DNA of 64,000 nt from Xylanibacter ruminicola (GCF_900142525.1 NZ_FRBD01000007.1:1-64000); one strand, 5' to 3'. Counted from the first letter of the stretch, positions 9,125 to 17,589 are shown. The notes: generated by a model from the sequence alone, not told the origin. Numbers and translations: made by a program.

Positions 9125-10162
9125 TTATTCATATTGCCTTAATGCGGCGATGAGTTCACTATTTTCGGTCTTGGTGCCGATGGTGATGCGCAGACAGTTC
9201 TGGCAGAGCTGAACGCGGTTGCGGTTGCGCACAATGATGCCGCGATCAACCAGATAGTTGTAGATCTTGGTGGCATCGGTCATCTTAGCCAGGAAGAAGT
9301 TGGCCTCGGTGGGGTAAACCTTCTGGCAGATGGGCAGCTCGCTGAATGCATCCATCATGCGTCCGCGCTCCTGAAGCAGCACCTTCACCCAGTTATCAAC
9401 CTCATAAGGATCCTTCAGCGCCTCGAGAGCCTGCTGCTGAGTGAGCTGGTTGACGTTATAAGGATACTTCACCTTATTAAATATAGCGATGATATCGGTT
9501 GAGGCAAATGCCATACCCAAACGGATGGCTGCACAGCCCCATGCCTTCGACATGGTGTTGAGCACGATGAGGTTGGGATACTTGGCCAACTCGGTGCGCA
9601 GTGGCTTCTGCGATGAGAAATCGCTATAGGCCTCGTCGACAATGACGATACCCTCGAAACCCTCAATCACCTTGATGATCTCGTCGCGGTTCAGACTGTT
9701 ACCTGTGGGGTTGTTAGGTGTGCACAGCCATATAATCTTGGTATGCTCATCGGTAGCAGCCAACAGCTTATCGGCAGTTACCTGATAATGCTCATCGAGC
9801 AGCACGGTGCGATATTCGGTGTTATTGATATCGGCACATACCTTATACATACCATAGGTAGGCTCGATGGCTACTACGTTGTCGACGCCCGGCTCGCAGA
9901 AACAGCGGTAGGGCAGGTCGATGGCCTCGTCGCTACCATTGCCCAGGAAGATATTCTCGGCGGGCACGCCTTTCACCTTGCTGAGGGCAGCCTTGAGCTC
10001 CAGCTGCAATGGATCGGGGTAGCGGTTGAAGGGCTGATTGTATGGATTCTCGTTGGCATCGAGGAAAACCCTTGCCTCACGGCCAGCGTACTCATTACGA
10101 GCGCTGCTGTAAGGTGCCAGATTCCAAATATTAGGTCTTGTTAATTCTTCTAAAGACTTCAT
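9125..10162 (-). CDS. hisC: Histidinol-phosphate aminotransferase
   Basis: HisC is a PLP-dependent fold-type I transaminase that converts imidazole acetol phosphate and glutamate to histidinol phosphate. The 345-residue protein shows the substrate segment [16 protein letters not shown], the motif [11 protein letters not shown], the PLP-contacting [11 protein letters not shown] and [10 protein letters not shown], and the Schiff-base lysine in [16 protein letters not shown]. It follows hisD after a 115-base gap that contains an inverted repeat family, and precedes uraA by 18 bases. Confidence 0.94.
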   Translation of the reverse strand: MKSLEELTRPNIWNLAPYSSARNEYAGREARVFLDANENPYNQPFNRYPDPLQLELKAALSKVKGVPAENIFLGNGSDEAIDLPYRCFCEPGVDNVVAIEPTYGMYKVCADINNTEYRTVLLDEHYQVTADKLLAATDEHTKIIWLCTPNNPTGNSLNRDEIIKVIEGFEGIVIVDEAYSDFSSQKPLRTELAKYPNLIVLNTMSKAWGCAAIRLGMAFASTDIIAIFNKVKYPYNVNQLTQQQALEALKDPYEVDNWVKVLLQERGRMMDAFSELPICQKVYPTEANFFLAKMTDATKIYNYLVDRGIIVRNRNRVQLCQNCLRITIGTKTENSELIAALRQYE

Positions 10163-10164
10163 AA

Positions 10165-10276
10165 TTCTTATAGTTTTACCTACGGATTTTACGGATTATA
10201 TGGATTATTAATTTTTTAGATATTTCGGACCTTTGGAATAATTAAATCCGTAAAATCCGTATAATCCGTAGGCTTT
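10165..10276. repeat. Inverted arrays of ATCCGTA units between hisD and hisC
   Basis: The left arm reads CCTACGGATTTTACGGATTA and the right arm carries the reverse complement with small changes (ATCCGTAAAATCCGTATAAT then CCGTAGG). The two arms can fold into a long imperfect hairpin within the his transcript. A single-arm relative lies between groES and groEL (56129-56157). Confidence 0.75.
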
Positions 10277-10277
10277 A

Positions 10278-11564
10278 TTATTTTTCAATCGAGCGAATAC
10301 GAACGCTCATGGCGTTCTTATGGGCATCTAGTTGCTCAGCCTCGGCCATGAGTTCTACGGCGCGGCCGATGCTGCGGATGCCATCTTCAGAGAGATGCTG
10401 GAAGGTGATTTTGCGACAGTAGCTGTCCAGGTTTACACCGCTGTAGGCAGTAGCGTATCCGTGTGTGGGCAGAGTGTGGTTAGTGCCGCTGGCATAATCG
10501 CCTGCACTCTCGCAAGCATATTCGCCTAGGAACACGCTACCAGCATTCACTACCTGACTGGCCAGCTTATTGTAGTTCTTGACCTGCAGAATCAAGTGCT
10601 CAGGAGCGTAGGCATTCGAGAGGTCGATGGCATCTTGCATGTTCTTGACCAACACCAGTCGGCTGTTGTCGAGCGACTTAGCTGCCATCTCCTTACGGGG
10701 CAGCATGTCGAGCTGACGGTTCACCTCGGCCTGAACGTCGAGAATTACCTGCTCGGATGTGGTGATGAGGAACACCTGTGAGTCGATGCCGTGCTCGGCC
10801 TGCGACAGCAAGTCGGCTGCCACAAACTCGATGTTGGCATGCTGATCGGCAATCACACACACCTCTGATGGGCCAGCGGGCATGTCGATAGCCACATCGT
10901 GCAGACTTACCTGTTGTTTAGCTGCCATGACATACTGGTTGCCAGGGCCGAAGATCTTGTAGACCTTGGGCACACTCTGAGTGCCATAAGCCATAGCACC
11001 GATGGCCTGTACGCCACCAGCCTTGAATATCTTGCTAACACCTGCAATACGGGCAGCTACCAATATGGCTGGGTTCACCTTGCCATCGCGACCTGGAGGT
11101 GTGCAAAGCACAATCTCCTTACAGCCTGCTATCTTGGCAGGTGTGGCCAGCATTAATACGGTAGAGAAGAGTGGAGCTGTGCCGCCAGGAATGTAGAGGC
11201 CCACCTTCTCGATGGCTACACTCTTCTGCCAGCATACTACGCCAGGCTGCGTCTCAACCTTCTTGCCTTTGAACTGCTGAGACTCGTGGAAAGCCTTGAT
11301 GTTGTAGTGGGCCACCTGAATGGCGGCTTTCAACTCGGGACTTACCAGCTGCTCGGCCTCGTTCATCTCCTCCTCGGATACAGCAAGTGTAGGCAGGTCG
11401 ACATGGTCGAACTTCAGTTCGTAGCCCTTTACGGCATCGTCGCCACGCTTCTTGACATCGGCCAGAACCGATGCTACTATATCATTAAGTTGTGAAACGT
11501 CCAAATGAGGACGCTCCACAATCTTAGCCCATTCACTTCTTTCAGGAAAACGAATTATATTCAT
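10278..11564 (-). CDS. hisD: Histidinol dehydrogenase
   Basis: HisD is a zinc enzyme that oxidises L-histidinol to L-histidine in two NAD-dependent steps. The 428-residue length is normal. Recognisable blocks are GLYIPGGTAPLFSTVLML, the PAGPSEVCVIAD segment, DLLSQAEHGIDSQVFL with the zinc-ligand Gln/His pair, and SYCRKITFQHL near the C-terminus with the catalytic region. It is the second gene of a hisG-hisD-hisC order typical of Bacteroidota. Confidence 0.95.
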   Translation of the reverse strand: MNIIRFPERSEWAKIVERPHLDVSQLNDIVASVLADVKKRGDDAVKGYELKFDHVDLPTLAVSEEEMNEAEQLVSPELKAAIQVAHYNIKAFHESQQFKGKKVETQPGVVCWQKSVAIEKVGLYIPGGTAPLFSTVLMLATPAKIAGCKEIVLCTPPGRDGKVNPAILVAARIAGVSKIFKAGGVQAIGAMAYGTQSVPKVYKIFGPGNQYVMAAKQQVSLHDVAIDMPAGPSEVCVIADQHANIEFVAADLLSQAEHGIDSQVFLITTSEQVILDVQAEVNRQLDMLPRKEMAAKSLDNSRLVLVKNMQDAIDLSNAYAPEHLILQVKNYNKLASQVVNAGSVFLGEYACESAGDYASGTNHTLPTHGYATAYSGVNLDSYCRKITFQHLSEDGIRSIGRAVELMAEAEQLDAHKNAMSVRIRSIEK

Positions 11565-11575
11565 GATTCTTTTTT

Positions 11576-11652
11576 GAAGTTAAAGGGGAGTTAAAGGGAA
11601 GTTATCGTGGTCTTCGACCAATCTTTCACTTCCTTATAACTTCCTTTCAATT
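11576..11652. repeat. GGAAGTTAAAG-family inverted repeat between hisG and hisD
   Basis: Left side units GAAGTTAAAGGGGAGTTAAA and GGGAAGTTAT are mirrored by CACTTCCTTATAACTTCCTT on the right, with a small GGTCTTCGACC hairpin in the middle. The whole gap can fold in the mRNA. Same family as at 14339, 19180 and 22796. Confidence 0.75.
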
Positions 11653-12504
11653 CTATATTATCATTTTTTCGATTGGAGTTACCAGGATGCCCTGAGCTCC
11701 CATTTCCTTCAGCTTGCCAATAATGTCCCAGAACTGCTTCTGGTCTAATACGGTGTGAACAGAGCACCACTCCTCGTCAGCCAGAGGGATGATGGTGGGA
11801 CTCTTCAAGCCGGGCAGCACATCAATAATCTCCTGCAGACGAGCCTTAGGAGCATTCATGCGCACGTACTTCTTGTCTTCAGCATCCTTTACGGCCTTGA
11901 AACGGAACAGCATCTGCTCCAGTATCTGGCGCTTCTCCTCGCTCATCTGCTTGTTGCCAATGAGCAGAGCCTCGCTCTTCATAACAACCTCAACCTCGCG
12001 CAGATTGTTGCTGACCAAGGTAGAACCTGACGATACGATATCGAAGATACCATCGGCCAGACCGATGCCTGGGCTGATCTCTACGCTACCGGTGATAACA
12101 TGGATTTCTGCATGGATATGATGCTTCTCAAGGAAATGTCGAAGGATTCCGGGGTAGCTGGTGGCAATCTTCTTGCCGTTAAACCACTCTACTCCCTTGT
12201 AGTCGATCTCTTTGGGGATGGCCAGCGACAGGCGGCACTTAGAGAAGCCGAGACGTGAGATGATATCAGCATCTTCACCACGCTCAACAAACTCGTTTTC
12301 GCCAACCACGCCGATGTCAGCCACTCCACTGGCTACACTCTGGGGGATGTCGTCATCGCGGAGGTACAGAACCTCAAGCGGAAAGTTGGACGACTGCACC
12401 AATAGGGTGCGCTTTGATGCACTCACCTTGATATCAGCCTCTGCGAGCAGATTCATGGTGTCATCAAACAGACGTCCTTTTGATTGTACTGCAATTCTTA
12501 ACAT
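11653..12504 (-). CDS. hisG: ATP phosphoribosyltransferase, long form
   Basis: HisG joins ATP and PRPP in the first step of histidine synthesis. At 283 residues it is the long, self-regulated form, with a C-terminal domain (last 75 residues, including SPTIIPLADEEWCSVHTVL) that binds histidine for feedback inhibition. N-terminal blocks LRIAVQSKGRL and VASGVADIGVVGENE and the PRPP-loop-like segment GIFDIVSSGSTLVSNNLRE are present. It is first in the leftward his transcript, driven from the promoter at 12531-12560. Confidence 0.95.
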   Translation of the reverse strand: MLRIAVQSKGRLFDDTMNLLAEADIKVSASKRTLLVQSSNFPLEVLYLRDDDIPQSVASGVADIGVVGENEFVERGEDADIISRLGFSKCRLSLAIPKEIDYKGVEWFNGKKIATSYPGILRHFLEKHHIHAEIHVITGSVEISPGIGLADGIFDIVSSGSTLVSNNLREVEVVMKSEALLIGNKQMSEEKRQILEQMLFRFKAVKDAEDKKYVRMNAPKARLQEIIDVLPGLKSPTIIPLADEEWCSVHTVLDQKQFWDIIGKLKEMGAQGILVTPIEKMII

Positions 12505-12530
12505 ATCTGTTAAATCTAAAATATCGGCTG

Positions 12531-12560
12531 CAAAATTACAAAAAAATTCTCAATTATCAA
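12531..12560 (-). promoter_or_regulatory. Promoter of the his operon
   Basis: Minus-strand TAATTTTG (12531-12538) and TTG (12558-12560), spacing 19. The -33 element directly abuts that of the rightward promoter for the transglycosylase gene. Confidence 0.75.
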
Positions 12561-12590
12561 TTGTCAATTATCAATTATTTACTACCTTTG
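12561..12590 (+). promoter_or_regulatory. Promoter of the MltF-like gene
   Basis: TTG at 12561-12563 and TACCTTTG at 12583-12590, spacing 19. Its position shows that the long upstream extension of the reading frame across hisG is not translated and that the ATG at 12623 is the start. Confidence 0.8.
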
Positions 12591-12622
12591 CACCGTTTTT
12601 ACTAACAAAATGGTGCAGATTG

Positions 12623-13747
12623 ATGCAAAAATGGTATAAATATGTCGGTTTCGTGGCGGTTTTACTATCGCTTCTATCGTGTTTTGAGAAAAAACACGAG
12701 CCCATTGTTGCGCCCTGGGGCGTGATAGATGATACGGTTTCGGTATCAGATGAGTTCGATCTGCACGACATTCAGACTAGTGGTGAACTGATTATGGCCA
12801 CCGTGAGTGGACCGCAGACATATTATGACTATCATGGGCATCATCTGGGTACTCAGTTCCTCATCTGCCAGCGGTTTGCCGACTCATTGGGCGTACGCCT
12901 GCGTGTAGAGGTGTATCGCGACAGTATGGAGCTGGTGAAGCGTTTTGCCGAGGGCGAGGTTGACCTTGTAGCTTGGCCAACACCAGGGCATATTGATGCC
13001 GATACGGCGAAGAACGACCTGATGAAGGAACTGAAAACGTGGTATCATCCGGGGCTGATAGCTGCTGTACAGAAGGAGGAGAACGACCTGCTAACCGTTC
13101 GTAAGGTGCAGCGACGCATTTTCTCGCCTATGCTTGATAAGAAAGGAGGTATCATCTCTCACTACGATCAGTTCTTTATGGCTTATGCGCGCGATATCCG
13201 ATGGGATTGGCGCCTGCTGGCAGCACAATGCTATCAGGAGTCAACATTCGACCCGCGTGCTGTTTCGTTTGCCGGGGCCAAGGGATTGATGCAGATTATG
13301 CCAGGTACGGCCGACCATCTGGGCGTGCCACGTAGCAAACTCTATGAGCCTGAAGCTAATATCTCGGCTGCGGTTAAGTATATCGGACAGCTGCAGAATA
13401 CATTCTCGGATGTGCGCGATAATTATGAACGTACTAACTTTGTACTGGCTAGTTACAATGGTGGTGCTCACCATATTCGTGATGCCATGAATCTGGCTAA
13501 GCGCGATGGCAAGAATCCGCACCGTTGGAGCGATGTGGCGCCGTATGTGCTGAAGTTGGCTACACCTCAGTACTACAATGATCCTATAGTAAAGTATGGA
13601 TACATGCGAGGTTCTGAGACGGTAGATTATGTGCAGCGCATACGTCAGCGCCATGCTGGTTATCAAGGTGTTAAAACACCGTTTATGGGCTCTCACTCCA
13701 GCAAGCCTCGCAAAGCCGATAAACGAAAAAATAAATACGATATATAA
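12623..13747 (+). CDS. MltF-like membrane-bound lytic transglycosylase (lipoprotein)
   Basis: The 374-residue protein begins with a lipoprotein signal whose lipobox is LLSC, so it should be anchored in the envelope. Residues about 55-170 resemble a shortened solute-binding domain as in MltF (YYDYHGHHLGTQFLICQRF, FAEGEVDLVAWPTP). The C-terminal half is an SLT domain with the catalytic glutamate in AAQCYQESTFDPRAVSF, then GAKGLMQIMPGTA and ASYNGGAHHI. It cleaves peptidoglycan glycan strands. The start is chosen from the promoter and lipobox; the frame itself is open further upstream over hisG. Confidence 0.88.
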   Translation: MQKWYKYVGFVAVLLSLLSCFEKKHEPIVAPWGVIDDTVSVSDEFDLHDIQTSGELIMATVSGPQTYYDYHGHHLGTQFLICQRFADSLGVRLRVEVYRDSMELVKRFAEGEVDLVAWPTPGHIDADTAKNDLMKELKTWYHPGLIAAVQKEENDLLTVRKVQRRIFSPMLDKKGGIISHYDQFFMAYARDIRWDWRLLAAQCYQESTFDPRAVSFAGAKGLMQIMPGTADHLGVPRSKLYEPEANISAAVKYIGQLQNTFSDVRDNYERTNFVLASYNGGAHHIRDAMNLAKRDGKNPHRWSDVAPYVLKLATPQYYNDPIVKYGYMRGSETVDYVQRIRQRHAGYQGVKTPFMGSHSSKPRKADKRKNKYDI

Positions 13748-13752
13748 AAAAT

Positions 13753-13882
13753 CCCCTCCTCATGGGAGGAGGGGTAAGGGGTGGAGGAGAAAAAACGCTG
13801 TCCCATCCAATAATAGGATAGGACAGAGCTATATCAAACCACCCCTCGCCCCTCCTTAGGCTTAAGGAGGGGAATTGGGGGT
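13753..13882. repeat. GGAGGGG palindromes between convergent genes
   Basis: A hairpin CCCCTCCT/AGGAGGGG (13753-13774) is followed by GTAAGGGGTGG and then, after about 50 bases, by CCACCCCTCGCCCCTCC and a second hairpin CCCCTCCTTA/TAAGGAGGGG (13852-13874). The outer parts are also complementary to each other. A related single copy is at 62958-63000. It probably also serves as a two-way terminator. Confidence 0.75.
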
Positions 13883-13885
13883 ATA

Positions 13886-14329
13886 TTACTTCTGAACAGG
13901 AATCTTATCCACGCGCTTTTGGTGGCGGCCACCTTCAAAGGTTGCGGTAAAGAACTCGTCCATAATTTTACGAGCCATATTGTTGTCGATGAAACGACCT
14001 GGCATCACCAGTACGTTGGCATCGTTGTGCTGACGGATGAGATGAGCAATCTCAGGAATCCAGCACAAGCCGGCACGCACCTGCTGGTGCTTGTTCAGCG
14101 TGATAGATATACCCTCGCCGCTACCACAGATGGCAATACCAGGATAAACCTCACCACTCTCGATGCCCTCGGCCAAAGCATGACCAAAGTCAGGATAGTC
14201 AACGCTGGCATCGCTCCATGTACCATAGTCCTTATAGGGGTAACCCTTCTCGGCCAGATACTCGAGCACAAACTTCTTAAGAGCAAAACCTGCGTGATCG
14301 CAAGCAACTCCAACTGTCTTTACTTCCAT
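13886..14329 (-). CDS. rpiB: Ribose-5-phosphate isomerase B
   Basis: RpiB interconverts ribose 5-phosphate and ribulose 5-phosphate in the pentose phosphate pathway. The 147-residue protein has VGVACDHAGFALKKFV at the N-terminus, the catalytic-cysteine and anion-hole segment IAICGSGEGISITLNK, and the RAGLCWIPEIAHLIRQHNDA block ending in NVLVMPGRFI. It lies 160 bases downstream of transketolase on the same strand, and both act in the non-oxidative pentose pathway. Confidence 0.95.
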   Translation of the reverse strand: MEVKTVGVACDHAGFALKKFVLEYLAEKGYPYKDYGTWSDASVDYPDFGHALAEGIESGEVYPGIAICGSGEGISITLNKHQQVRAGLCWIPEIAHLIRQHNDANVLVMPGRFIDNNMARKIMDEFFTATFEGGRHQKRVDKIPVQK

Positions 14330-14338
14330 AGTTTATAA

Positions 14339-14487
14339 TTTTAAGAATGGAAGGGGAGTTAAAAGGAAGTTATCGCAGTTTGCAACCGCTTGGGAGTTAA
14401 AGGGACATTACTTTTACTATTTTGAATAGTTGTTATTTGTCCTTTTCACTTCCCTTTCACTTCCTTTTTTACTCCCCTTTAACTTCA
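14339..14487. repeat. GGAAGTTAAAG-family inverted repeat between tkt and rpiB
   Basis: Units GGGGAGTTAAAAGGAAGTTA and GGGAGTTAAAGGGAC are mirrored by GTCCTTTTCACTTCCCTTTC, CACTTCC and CTCCCCTTTAACTTC. It fills nearly the whole gap inside the tkt-rpiB transcript. Confidence 0.75.
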
Positions 14488-14489
14488 AA

Positions 14490-16502
14490 TTATGCTAACA
14501 GGGCTTTAACCTGCTTGTAAACATTCTCACCGGTGAAGCCGAGCTTCTCGTCGAGTACCTTGTAAGGAGCAGAGAAACCGAAACTCTCCAGACCCCATAC
14601 CGTACCATCGGCACCTACCAGACCCTCGAGGTTTACTGGCAGACCAGCTGTGAGACCGAACTTCTTCACGCCAGCAGGCAGAACGCTCTGCTGATACTCC
14701 TTGCTCTGGCTGCGGAACAGACCCTCAGAAGGAACGCTTACCACGCGAACCTTTACGCCGTCCTCGCGGAGCAGCTTAGCACCAGCCTCGAGAGTAGAAA
14801 CCTCTGAACCTGAAGCCAGCAGGATGACATCGAACTTCTCGTCTGAGCCAGCTACAACGTAAGCACCCTTAGTAGCCTGGTTGTAGTCGTTGCCCTCGGG
14901 CAGCATCTCGATGTTCTGACGAGAGAAGATGAGAGCTGTAGGAGTATCTACATTCTCCATGGCCATGCGCCAGCAAACGGTGGTCTCCTCAGCATCGGCA
15001 GGACGAACTACCAATACAGAGTTCTTACCGTGGTGGTTCTTCAGCTTCTCCATCAGGCGGATCTGTGCCTCCTGCTCAACAGGCTCGTGGGTAGGTCCAT
15101 CCTCACCAACGCGGAATGCATCGTGGGTCCAGATGAACTTAACTGGCAGCTCCATCAGGGCAGCCATACGTACGGCTGGCTTCATGTAGTCAGAGAATAC
15201 GAAGAAGGTACCGCAAGCGGGGATAACACCACCGTGCAGAGCCATACCGATACAGCAGCAAGCCATAGTGAGCTCAGCTACACCAGCCTCGAAGAATGCA
15301 CCGCTGAAGTCGCCACGAACCAAATCGTGAGTCTTCTTCAGGAAGCCGTCGGTCTTATCAGAGTTGCTCAGGTCGGCTGAAGCACAGATCATGTTGGGAA
15401 CCTGCTCAGCGAGAGCTGACAGAACAGTAGCACTAGCACCACGAGTAGCAGCACCAGCCTTCTGCTCAACCTTGCTCCAGTCAATCTTTGGAGCCTTGCC
15501 GCTGAACCACTCCTCCATCAGCTTAGCCTGCTCGGGATGCCCCTTAGCCCACTCAGCCTTCTCAGCGTAGCGCTCAGCAACAATCTTCTTCAGTTCCTCA
15601 GCACGCTTAGCGTACATCTCCTGAACCTCAGGGAAGATCTGGAATGGATTCTCAGGATCAGCACCCAGGTTCTTCATGGTGTTGATGTAAGCATCGCCAC
15701 CAAGAGGAGCACCGTGAGTAGCGCAGTTGCTCTCGTAAGAGCTGTTGTCAGCCTTACGTGCACCCTTACCCATTACACAGTGACCGATAATCAGACTTGG
15801 GCGCTCTTTCTCGGCCTGAGCCTTCTTGATAGCCTCACGAATCTGATCAACATCGTTACCGTTGATCTTCTGTACAAACCAGCCCCATGCCTCGTATTTC
15901 TTAGCTGTGTCCTCGCAGGTCACAACCTCAGTCTTTGTTGAAAGCTGGATATCGTTAGCGTCATAGAACATGATGAGGTTGTCCAGACCCAGGTTACCAG
16001 CAATACGGCCAGCACCCTGTGAAATCTCCTCCTGCACACCACCGTCAGAGATGTAGGCATAGATGGTCTGATTCATCACGTTGCCCAGACGAGCCTTCAG
16101 GAACTTAGCGGCGATAGCGGCACCTACTGCAAAGCAGTGACCCTGACCAAGAGGACCAGAGGTATTCTCGATACCACGCTCAATCTCGCGCTCTGGGTGA
16201 CCTGGAGTTACAGAACCCCACTGGCGGAGGTTCTTCAGATCCTCAAGAGTATATTTTCCAATAAGAGCCAGCTGGCTGTACAGCATTGGAGCCATGTGAC
16301 CAGGGTCCAAGAAGAAACGGTCGCGACCCTCCCATGCGGGATTCTCAGGATCGTATACCAGGAACTCACTGTACAGGGTGTTGATGAAGTCTGCACCACC
16401 CATAGCACCGCCGGGGTGACCCGACTTTGCCTTTTCAACCATCGAAGCAGCAAGGATACGAATATTATCCGCTGCCATGTTCATAACTTTGTTGTCGTTC
16501 AT
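14490..16502 (-). CDS. tkt: Transketolase
   Basis: A thiamine-diphosphate enzyme that moves two-carbon units between sugar phosphates. The 670-residue protein is full length. Visible motifs are KSGHPGGAMGGADF at the N-terminus, GPLGQGHCFAVGAAIAAKFL, the ThDP-binding YISDGGVQEEISQGAGRIAG followed by YDANDIQLS, and in the middle the conserved FWTHDAFRVGEDGPTHEPVE read here with IWTHDAFRVGEDGPTHEP. It heads the leftward tkt-rpiB pair. Its cofactor is made by the pathway encoded just downstream at 17590-24204. Confidence 0.96.
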   Translation of the reverse strand: MNDNKVMNMAADNIRILAASMVEKAKSGHPGGAMGGADFINTLYSEFLVYDPENPAWEGRDRFFLDPGHMAPMLYSQLALIGKYTLEDLKNLRQWGSVTPGHPEREIERGIENTSGPLGQGHCFAVGAAIAAKFLKARLGNVMNQTIYAYISDGGVQEEISQGAGRIAGNLGLDNLIMFYDANDIQLSTKTEVVTCEDTAKKYEAWGWFVQKINGNDVDQIREAIKKAQAEKERPSLIIGHCVMGKGARKADNSSYESNCATHGAPLGGDAYINTMKNLGADPENPFQIFPEVQEMYAKRAEELKKIVAERYAEKAEWAKGHPEQAKLMEEWFSGKAPKIDWSKVEQKAGAATRGASATVLSALAEQVPNMICASADLSNSDKTDGFLKKTHDLVRGDFSGAFFEAGVAELTMACCCIGMALHGGVIPACGTFFVFSDYMKPAVRMAALMELPVKFIWTHDAFRVGEDGPTHEPVEQEAQIRLMEKLKNHHGKNSVLVVRPADAEETTVCWRMAMENVDTPTALIFSRQNIEMLPEGNDYNQATKGAYVVAGSDEKFDVILLASGSEVSTLEAGAKLLREDGVKVRVVSVPSEGLFRSQSKEYQQSVLPAGVKKFGLTAGLPVNLEGLVGADGTVWGLESFGFSAPYKVLDEKLGFTGENVYKQVKALLA

Positions 16503-16536
16503 AATAAATAATTAATTGAAAAACGTTATTTGGCCG

Positions 16537-16563
16537 CAAAGATACAAAAATAATCCGAAACAA
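16537..16563 (-). promoter_or_regulatory. Promoter of tkt-rpiB
   Basis: Minus-strand TATCTTTG at 16537-16544. The nearest TTG is at 16561-16563, a rather short spacing of 16. Confidence 0.6.
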
Positions 16564-16586
16564 TTGTGGGTTTTCTCGATAAATCT

Positions 16587-16616
16587 TTGCCCTGTTATAA
16601 AAATGATGTATCTTTG
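16587..16616 (+). promoter_or_regulatory. Promoter of the omega-amidase gene
   Basis: TTG at 16587-16589 and TATCTTTG at 16609-16616, spacing 19. The -7 box ends only 17 bases before the ATG at 16634. Confidence 0.75.
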
Positions 16617-16633
16617 CAACATATAATAAAGAA

Positions 16634-17398
16634 ATGTATACATATATGAAAGTTGCAGTCGTTCAACATACCATCTGTGAGAACCAAATTGAGTGGAATT
16701 TGCAGCAAATTACTTCCTTGTTTGATCAGCAATCAGGAGCTGATTTGTATGTCTTGGCCGAAACATTTGCTACTGGGTTTATGGCTGAAGATGCAACCGC
16801 TCATGCCGATGTGCAAGGTGCCCGGATATTAAGTTGGATGAAGCAGCAGGCCTGCCGACTTGATGCTGCTGTGGCTGGTAGTGTGGCGATGGTGGATGAG
16901 GATGGGGTGTTGCGAAACCGACTGTACTTTGTGCGTCCCGATGGTACATTCGATTATTATGATAAGCACCATCTTTTCTCGTATGCTGGAGAAACAAAAG
17001 ATTACGTTGCAGGCAATCGCCGTGTAGTGGTGGAATGGCGAGGCGTACGTTTTATGTTACAGGTTTGCTACGATCTGCGTTTCCCGGTGTTTGTGCGTAA
17101 TCATGGTGACTACGATACGATTATCTATGTGGCTAACTGGCCACAGAAACGTCGCGATGTATGGCAGACGTTGCTCAAGGCGCGAGCCATCGAAAATCAA
17201 TGTTTTGTGATAGGCGTAAATATAGTGGGTAGTGATAAGTATTGCGAATACCTAGGCGATTCGGTGATTATCAATGCCTATGGAAAAGCCATTGCTCAGT
17301 GCACTTCGGGAGAGGTTGGAACTGCTGCAGCAGAACTTGATATGGATGAACTTAACCGCTTCCGCCGGAAATTCCCAGTTTTAGAAGATGCAGATTAA
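16634..17398 (+). CDS. Carbon-nitrogen hydrolase, omega-amidase type
   Basis: A 254-residue nitrilase-superfamily enzyme. The catalytic triad is visible: glutamate in LYVLAETFATGFM, lysine in FDYYDKHHLFSYAGE and cysteine in LQVCYDLRFPVFVRN. The YDKHHLF and CYDLRFP blocks are typical of YafV/Nit2 omega-amidases, which hydrolyse alpha-ketoglutaramate or alpha-ketosuccinamate formed by glutamine or methionine-salvage transaminases. An alternative ATG is at 16646 (MKVAVVQHT), which matches the usual family start better. It stands alone between two promoters and ends at a short terminator. Confidence 0.85.
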   Translation: MYTYMKVAVVQHTICENQIEWNLQQITSLFDQQSGADLYVLAETFATGFMAEDATAHADVQGARILSWMKQQACRLDAAVAGSVAMVDEDGVLRNRLYFVRPDGTFDYYDKHHLFSYAGETKDYVAGNRRVVVEWRGVRFMLQVCYDLRFPVFVRNHGDYDTIIYVANWPQKRRDVWQTLLKARAIENQCFVIGVNIVGSDKYCEYLGDSVIINAYGKAIAQCTSGEVGTAAAELDMDELNRFRRKFPVLEDAD

Positions 17399-17408
17399 TA
17401 AAAGGGCT

Positions 17409-17437
17409 CAAAAGCTATGCTTTTGTTAATTTTTTAT
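17409..17437 (+). terminator. Short terminator after the omega-amidase
   Basis: Seven-base-pair stem CAAAAGC/GCTTTTG with a TAT loop, followed by TTAATTTTTTATTT. The stem core is the same AAAGC-ATA-GCTTT palindrome that is repeated at 54306-54391. Confidence 0.65.
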
Positions 17438-17458
17438 TTAAAAAAACGACAAAATTAT

Positions 17459-17489
17459 TTGGCTGTTTGCTAGAATTGCATTACCTTTG
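17459..17489 (+). promoter_or_regulatory. Promoter of the thiamine operon
   Basis: TTG at 17459-17461 and TACCTTTG at 17482-17489, spacing 20. Transcription would begin about 15 bases before the riboswitch. Confidence 0.75.
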
Positions 17490-17508
17490 CCGCCGTAAAA
17501 ATTAATAT

Positions 17509-17583
17509 TCGGGGTGCTGAGGCGTTGTGCCGAAGCTGAGAGAATACCCATAGAACCTGATGCGGGTAATGCCGCCGGAGGAA
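17509..17583 (+). promoter_or_regulatory. TPP riboswitch (THI element)
   Basis: The conserved blocks are all present in order: GGGGTGCT, GCTGAGAGAATACCC, GAACCTGATGCGGGTAATGC and CCGGAGGAAA. These form the two-arm thiamine-pyrophosphate aptamer. It ends about seven bases before the thiS start, and no terminator hairpin with a T-tract lies between, so control is probably at translation initiation by hiding the start of thiS when TPP is bound. Confidence 0.95.
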
Positions 17584-17589
17584 AGAAAT

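Noticed and set aside
12212-12622. Upstream extension of the transglycosylase frame
   Set aside because: It is antisense to hisG and lies before the mapped promoter box; the lipobox places the start at 12623.
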